In this document: positions 58,195-64,000 of the stretch, one piece after another
How positions within the stretch are numbered: the stretch's first letter is position 1
Layout of the letters: every line of letters begins with the position of its first letter
NCBI GenBank assembly: GCA_022495995.1
Contig: JAFEMH010002501.1
Coordinates: forward strand, 248,001-312,000
DNA length: 64,000 bases
Direction of reading: 5' to 3'
Origin: Adenophora triphylla var. japonica
Lineage: Eukaryota > Streptophyta > Magnoliopsida > Asterales > Campanulaceae
The notes under the pieces: generated by a model
The model's input: only the letters and a program-made list of their open reading frames with translations
Told to the model about the DNA's origin: nothing
Database searches by the model: none
Program-made: the position numbers and the translations under genes

Positions 58195-59079
58195 GTTTTG
58201 GTCTATTTCTGTATATTGAAATTGAATTTTTAGTGGAATGATTTTTGGCACAAATGGAGTATAAGAATGCAAAAATTCAAGACGCTACGCCAAGATGTAA
58301 CGAGGAAAGCCCTTGATCAATTGACTTCCGGCACAAAACCTCGGGAGGCTTTAGGAAAAGCCTACCTTAACCAAAAATGTTTATCAATTTCTGTTATGTG
58401 AGTACAAAGTGGAAGTATAGTGAGAGTTACAATGTTGCCGTCCATGGCGCCTATCCCTATCTCTCCTTTTATACCCCTAATATTTGAAAAAGTAATCAAC
58501 ACGTAAATGAAGATCCCTAAAAATCCGTATCAGGTTGCTAAAGTTCAGGGACTGTTTGCCATGATCTTATCTTTCGTTTGAAATATGTTTGACATATATG
58601 AGACTTAGTCGTTGATCCTTTGCATAGTAAATATCCCTGAAAAGTAGCAACGGTTGAATCTGCACAAGATAAGTTGAACCTGCATATTCAAGTTGTTAGA
58701 AGCAAGAATGTCATGTTAAAGATGTTGAATAATCAAGATGCTGAAGAACCATGCAAGCCAAGATGTCAATCCAGTGCTCAAGAAAAAATATACCTCAAAC
58801 AATTGCCCCCAAATTTTTTGAAACTCTTAGGTGGAGCCAAGGAGTCAGAAAATTTTCAAACACGTGTCCCATTTATTTAATTGACGTGACGCTTGAGAAG
58901 ACGGTTTAGGGCTTTAGAGTTGTGGTAGGGCTCTCATAACTGCCTATAACCTCCCATAAATAAGTCATTTTTCCGTCGTTTCAAAGTTTTTCTTTCAGCG
59001 TTCACCCTCCATTGTCGTCATCTTCCTTAGGTAAGTCAATCTTCTTAAATCTTTTCGTTGATTTTTGCAATCTTAGGTC

Positions 59080-60880
59080 ATGGGTAAAAGTAAGAAAGAT
59101 AGCGTCCCCGTCCTTCCCAAGGGTTTCGTTCACCTTGAACTTCTCAAGTCCAACTCCGAATGGAGTTCTATCAGGCAGACTCATATATATAATTTAGTTA
59201 AACGGAACGCCTTTCCCATAGGTGCTGAATTTTTAATCCCAGATAAATCATTTACGGCTGATGGCGTTTCGGAAGAATGGGTCGGATTTCTAGAATACCC
59301 CTTCAGTATTGGTCTTAAGTTCCCCTTTTCTCCTTTAGTGAGTCGTTTCTTCAAGACAACCAAATTAGCGTATCCCTAACTTATGCCTGTAGGGTGGAGG
59401 ATTCTCCAAACCTTGGATAGACTTGCCATGGAGACTGATGTGCTTGTCGATTTAGAAGAATTGGCTTTTACATCTGAAATTAGGTCTTTTGGTCCTCACA
59501 GATACAACTTTAGGGCTAAAAATTCTGCGGACAATCTAGTGATAGGTTTTGATGCACAGGATAGAGGTTGGAAGAATAAATTCTTTTATGTGAAAAAGGA
59601 CACTTTGGAAGGGGGGGAATAAATTGAACTCAAAGTGGAGGTCTCAAGGTATAACCTTGATTTCCCTTTCAGCATCTTCTATTCTGCCATTATTTCTTCA
59701 TAACTTTGTTGCTTACATTTCTATTTTTTCCCAGTTTCTAAGTTGAGTGTGTTGTTCCCGAAAAAGGATGAGACATACGCCAACGTGAAGAGGATTTTGA
59801 ACTTGCCATCTGACATTCGTAAGTATGAACCACTGATAGCGGAAGTTGAGACTGCCAGCACTGAAGAGGAGAATACATGAGAGAGAGTTTAAAGTAGAGA
59901 TTCACCGGAACCAATCACTAACAAGATGTCTTCAGGTAATGCAAAACTTGCTTTAATATACTTGATTTTTGCAATGGTATTTGGTAAACTTTTTTCTTGC
60001 TTTATCTTAGTTAATCGATCACAAGCTGGAGGTTTCACCATGGATGACGTTATGTCAAGGATTATGGCCAAAGCAGAAGTTAAGAAGGTAGATAAACCTG
60101 AAGTAGGAAAGCCTCCCATTCCGAGAGGGGAAAGCTCTACTTCAAAAGCTAAGAAAAGGAAGGCAAAAGAGGTTGAGATTGTAAAAGTGGTGAAGGGAGA
60201 AGCATGGAATGTTGAAATCGCTGTGGAAGTTATCAAAGATACTCTTAGGAAGGTAAAGAATCTCTTATTTTCTTGCCATTAAGCTGCTATCTTTAAATAG
60301 TTGATTGACACCTTGCATATTTCAGTCTGTAGGGTTGACTGAGTTTCTAGTGAAGGAGATAGGGATACTGGAGGATAGGGTGAAGATCATGGATTAGAAG
60401 GTCAAACATGAAAGTGCCAGAGCTGACAAGTCTGATACGGAGATCATAATTTATGTCAATGAATGCAAGGAGAGAGGAAAAGAGAATGAGAGTCTGAATA
60501 AGTTAGTTTTAGAATAATCTGAAAAGTTGTCTACCATTGAAGTTGATCGAATGAGGGAGCTGAATGAAGCAAACGAAAAATTTATAAACAATGCTGCAAG
60601 GATGGTACTGGAATCTAGGGTTACCATGATGCAAGATTTTCAAGATGGCAAGCATCTTTCATGGGATATCAAAGAAGCTCGCTGCATGTTGAAGATATAC
60701 ATGGGAGAAGATGTTGATGGTGATGAAGTGAATTCTCCTGATGCCGACGTTGCATCCAATCAAGGTGATGCGGATATGCAAGATGTAAACGAGGGTAAGA
60801 AGGATACTGAAGAAGAGAATAAGGAGGATGGTACCACTGGGGCAGTAGGCCAGGAGGAGAAGGAAAAAGTTTTAGTTTGA
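59080..60880 (+). pseudogene. Antisense gene of gypsy-B, Transposase_28-like, with introns
   Basis: The ATG at 59080 starts MGKSKKDSVPVLPKGFVHLE. FPFSPLVSRFFKTTKLAYP, a TAA (59377-59379, where CAA would fit), and LMPVGWRILQTLDRL match the gypsy-type putative transposase family found as antisense frame in Tat elements. A run of seven G near 59611 shifts the frame. Likely introns are 59653-59734 (ag/gtataacc...tttcccag), 59936-60010 (cag/gtaatgc...cttag) and 60250-60326 (aag/gtaaag...atttcag). Exon 3 is lysine-rich, and exon 4 a coiled coil with an acidic tail, ending at 60880. Introns in this direction can be spliced only from antisense RNA. Confidence 0.75.
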
Positions 60881-61775
60881 ATAAACAATTTTAAAATTTT
60901 GCTGAGGGTGTGTCCTAAAAAACAATGTCTTTAATTTGTAATATTTTGATATGCCTGTTTTGGCATTTGCTTTTGGTTTCTTATGCACCATGCTGATGCT
61001 AGCATGGGTTAAACTTGGGTATTTCAATTGGGAAACATTTAGAATTTTATCCAAGGATTTCTTTTGATCGTATGAAACACTGAATGTGCTTTAACCTTCT
61101 GAACTTTGTGAGTAACATGCAAATGTTACAACCTTAAGTTGTGAGTAACATGTAAATGTTAAAACCTTAGAGCATTTGGTTCACATGTAGTGAAAGCGTG
61201 CGCTTAGGCAAAATTTCAGATAACAAGTAATGTATAGATATGATGCATAATCTTTGAATTAGCTTAGATGGTATCGTACCTTACATCTTATGGCGCGAGC
61301 TATCTTCCACTTGTGACGTAGACGGATTTAAGCTTTCACTACGCATGTTGAACTTATAAGTACATGGAGACTTGCAAAACAGAAACATGTTAGGATTGGG
61401 TGTTAACTTAGCTAACACCCCTCCGATGCTAAAAGCTAACACCCCTCCGATGCTAAAGTTAGTAGTGTTTCATAACGGAGGTAAATGAAAATAAAAGGAA
61501 ATAAAAAAACAAAGATAAATAAAGAAGGCGTACCTGAAATCAAAGATATCGAATATGTGCTTAACTTACATCAAATAGGATAATTAGAAGGCTTTTGCGT
61601 ATCGAGATGCCCCAAGACTGATTATTATGATCTAGACCTCCAGTTGCTTGACATGTTGAACGTAAAGCCTCTACTTCTGAGTTTACCTTCTTTGGGACCT
61701 GATAAAGATGTGAATGATATGTCACGGTTTTCCATGTTTTTTACATGTTGAAGGTATAAAATCATCTTTGACTGC
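60881..61775. other. Non-coding tail with two small tandem duplications
   Basis: gtgagtaacatgcaaatgtt and gtgagtaacatgtaaatgtt (61109 and 61141) form one tandem pair; gctaacacccctccgatgct occurs twice at about 61410-61455. No frame of interest. Confidence 0.7.
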
Positions 61776-61798
61776 CACTACCAGAAAAAGGTGATTTA

Positions 61799-62440
61799 GC
61801 GACGGAAATTTTCGTTGCTAAAATTAAATTTCCGTCGGTAAATATAAACACCGGCGGAAAAATTCCGTCGGTGGTCCGCCGCTACCAGCCCGTCGCAGTG
61901 CTCCGACGGGTCAATTTCCGCCGGTATTTTTTGATTTTACCGACGGAATTTAATTCCGCCGGTGATTTAATGATTCCAGCGACGGAAATTTTCGCCGTTA
62001 AATCAATTTAATTTAATTAAATTTTCATTTCAGCAGCGGAAATTTCCGTCGCTGTAATAAAAATTAATTAAATTAAATTAATTTCAGCGGCGGAAATTTC
62101 CGTCGCTGTAATAAAAATTAAATTAAAATAAATTAATTTCAGCGGCGGAAATTACCGTCGCTGAAATTATTTTAATTTAATTTAATTTTTATTACAGCGA
62201 CGGAAATTTCCGCCGCTGCAATTAAAATTAAATTAAAATAAAATAATTTCAGCGACGGTAATTTCCGCCGCTGAAATTAATTTATTTTAATTTAATTTTT
62301 ATTACAGCGACGGAAATTTCCGCCGCTATAATCAAAAATTAAATTAAAATTAATTAATATAGCGGCGGAAATTTTCGTCGCTGTAATTAAAATTAATGAA
62401 AATAAATTAATATCAGCGACGGAATATTCCGTCGCTGATT
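61799..62440. repeat. CACTA-B subterminal repeats
   Basis: About twelve near-palindromes such as cagcgacggaaatttccgccgctg, spaced by attaaattaaaat-type AT-rich DNA. Arms alternate gacgg and ggcgg, so most palindromes have one mismatch pair. Confidence 0.9.
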
Positions 62441-62593
62441 CTGAAATAAATTAAAAAAAAATAATTTAAAATATCAATAAACCAAAATTTTTTGTACCTG
62501 ATATAACAATTCAATTTATAAAACTAAAACTATAAAAACTAAAAATCAAATATCAGCGTACCAAATAAAGACTAAATATCACCGTACCAAATC

Positions 62594-62634
62594 GGGAGGG
62601 GAGAGGGGGAGAGGGGGGGAGAGGGGGGAGGGGC
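62594..62634 (+). other. G-rich run with quadruplex potential
   Basis: Runs of 3 to 7 G separated by A, GA or AGA: gggaggggagaggggg then agaggggggg and more. At least four runs of G within 41 bases. It lies just downstream of the PMD gene on the other strand. Confidence 0.85.
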
Positions 62635-62731
62635 TCCCGCGGGTATTAAATATCTCAAATGTTTACAAACAAGTATAAAATAGTACAAACAAGTCTAAAC
62701 GAGCCATCAACAGCTCCAAATATCTCAAATA

Positions 62732-63799
62732 TCAACTCGGGGGAGGCCGGAAATTACCCTGGGGGTCCTGGTCGAAACGAGCCATCAACAGCGCCAATTG
62801 TCTTTCAGTCTCTGCATGACGCCGATCAGTCTCCTCCTGCATCTGCGTCTGAACCGCCAAAGCCTCCGCAAGCTTTGCCCGCTCACGTCTCTCCTCCTCC
62901 AACGCAGCCTGCAGACTGTCGACCCTCGGATCATGAAACGTGGTCAGGGCAACATTTAACCGATGGCCGGTCGACGTCGACGGGCATTGCCGCCCGTAAT
63001 CCCCCATCCCTAACACTCGGGCTCTTCTCTTTGGATGTCCCTCAACGACAAAATTACAACTCAGATCTAAGGATCTCAAACATCAAGCGTAATTTCTCAT
63101 ACAGCCACAATGATAGTAATCTGGGGCTGCCTGAACCCATATACTCGGATCCTCCGGCTAATCTATCAATGTTGTGGTATGTCTCCGCTAGCAACAGTGG
63201 AATGATGTCCATCGCTCCCTGTCCAGATTGAATATGCCGGATGTCAACTCCTCGATCACCTCTCACCGCTCGATGATCTCTAATGCCAGTAGCCGGACAC
63301 ACTCCGATGTAGCCGCAGAAGTAGTGCACAGGCAGAATGAGCAACATGAATATATCTAAGGAAGTGGATAGATCAAACAGTCCGGGGCTGGTCTGACTCA
63401 ATCTGGCTATATGAGTCAAGTCTATGAATCTATCGTCAACGACAATGCCCGATGCCCAGTCTGCTGATAATCCCAAGAATTCATATAGTTGCTCCGTAAC
63501 TGATCGTCTGTCTCGAGGAAATGCCACAATCCTCGACTCAGACACACCAGTCAGTGCTCGAAAATCCTCCATTGTTGGCATCAGATCGTTGTACGATAGG
63601 GTGAACACATGTCGCTCCGAATCCCAAAAGCACGAAGCAGCTCGGAGCAGATCCCAATCAATCTTCCAATCTTTTTGAGACCAGATGCATGGCATGCTAT
63701 ACCTCCTGTCAATAAGTTTCCGGTGTTGTTATTGGTGAAAGCGCGAGAGTTCAAGAATGTCTTGTTGAAATTGATACTCTCGGGAAACAATTTCTCCAT
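62732..63799 (-). pseudogene. Plant mobile domain gene in CACTA-B
   Basis: From the ATG at 63799 (MEKLFPESINFNKTFLN) a frameshift near 63690 leads to WKIDWDLLRAASCFWDSERH, then FTLSYNDLMPTMEDFRALTG, the hallmark of the PMD (aminotransferase-like) domain, followed by YFCGYIGVCP. About 640 bases remain open to 63054. A second shift near 63060 joins a glutamate/arginine coiled coil (ALEEERRERAKLAEALAV) ending at 62732. PMD proteins are linked to silencing in plants, and related genes are common in transposons. Two shifts suggest a pseudogene. Confidence 0.78.
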
Positions 63800-64000
63800 T
63801 GTAATGGTCCAAGCTGCCTTAAATTGGGGCTGCTGGGATTTTTTACCTATTAATATTGTGAATAATTGTAAATTGTTAATATTTAAAATTAGGTTTAGAA
63901 TTGGGGTTGGCTTCTTAGTATCAACAAATCTTGAGCTCTAGTTCAAACTAAACTAAAGGATAATGGTGTCCCTACCTAACCACCTACTCTGTCCTTTAAG
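63800..64000. other. Right edge, no gene seen
   Basis: AT-rich sequence upstream of the PMD start, probably its leader and promoter inside CACTA-B. A possible short TATA-like region (tattaatattg) occurs near 63848 but is not convincing. Confidence 0.4.

Larger units (their letters stand above)
44755..58801 (-). repeat. gypsy-B 3' LTR (about 608 bases), split by the SIRE-like element
   Basis: The plus strand reads tgtttt at 44755-44760, then the SIRE-like element, then gttttggtctattt from 58195 to cctcaaaca at 58801. Without the insertion it runs TGTTTTGGTC...CCTCAAACA. Its inverted U5 contains the cctcccgaggttttgtgccgg block shared with gypsy-A. At 58802-58819 attgcccccaaatttttt is the inverted polypurine tract, so this is the 3' LTR of a minus-strand element. 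The SIRE-like target duplicate thus lies within the terminal 6 bases. Confidence 0.85.
58802..61775 (-). mobile_element. gypsy-B, Tat-type element in reverse, 3' part only
   Basis: It includes the polypurine tract, an antisense gene and about 900 bases of non-coding sequence before CACTA-B cuts it at 61776. Its pol would lie to the right of the window. The arrangement (gene in antisense between pol and 3' LTR) is known in Tat-group elements. Confidence 0.75.
61776..64000. mobile_element. CACTA-B, left end (continues beyond window)
   Basis: CACTACCAGAAAAAGG at 61776 is a CACTA terminus matching the inverted end of CACTA-A; the 3-base flank is tgc. Subterminal near-palindromes fill 61799-62440. 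A PMD gene lies on the minus strand at 62732-63799. No transposase is visible before the window edge. Confidence 0.85.

Overview
The window looks like repeat-rich nuclear DNA of a flowering plant, probably a eudicot. It is AT-rich and holds Ty1/copia and Ty3/gypsy (Tat-type) retrotransposons with plant-style domains, MULE and CACTA transposons with plant mobile domain (PMD) genes, a Stowaway MITE, CCCTAAA-type telomere-like repeats and plant-type introns. No rRNA, tRNA or bacterial-type gene was recognised. Only one stretch, the minus-strand exons in the first 403 bases, looks like a host gene. Nearly everything else is mobile DNA nested in mobile DNA.

Layout. (1) 1-403: probable 5' end of a gene running off the left edge. 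(2) 457-22905: a non-coding unit of about 3 kb duplicated in tandem and then opened by separate insertions. Unit 1 received copia-1 (3122-8977, reverse). Unit 2 received a 5'-truncated Ale-type copia (9824-18882), itself opened by copia-2 (11977-18608, reverse), plus a Stowaway MITE (19383-19607) and a solo SIRE-type LTR (21339-22562). Each insertion has its empty site in the sister unit, so the order of events can be read. (3) 22906-27970: more diverged copies of the same unit, one split by a MULE (24581-27230) that holds a PMD gene start facing a mudrA N-terminus. (4) 27975-37225: a second Ale-type copia (Ale-B) split by a CACTA remnant (about 28835-33971) full of AT, minisatellite and telomere-like repeats. 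(5) About 38000-44754: Tat-type gypsy-A, split by an unrelated solo LTR (41971-43483). (6) 44755-61775: gypsy-B in reverse, with its terminal LTR opened 6 bp from its end by a complete 13.4 kb SIRE-like element (44761-58194); gypsy-B carries an intron-containing antisense gene. (7) 61776-64000: left end of a second CACTA element with a PMD gene, running off the window.

The most interesting signals are not protein genes. The SIRE-like LTR has five consecutive stem-loops with the same 9-base loop and covarying stems, in the predicted RNA leader. copia-1 and copia-2 lack a tRNA-type primer-binding site; each instead has a 14-base sequence after the LTR that is perfectly complementary to a site inside the LTR, at the same distance in both although the sequences differ. 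Several families carry private GC-rich palindromic words at 21-23 bp spacing. The SIRE-like element also has an antisense gene with its own TATA box and a long 3' protein with a SUMO-interaction-like motif instead of envelope features. All retroelement reading frames here are broken, so these are relics whose structure can still be read.
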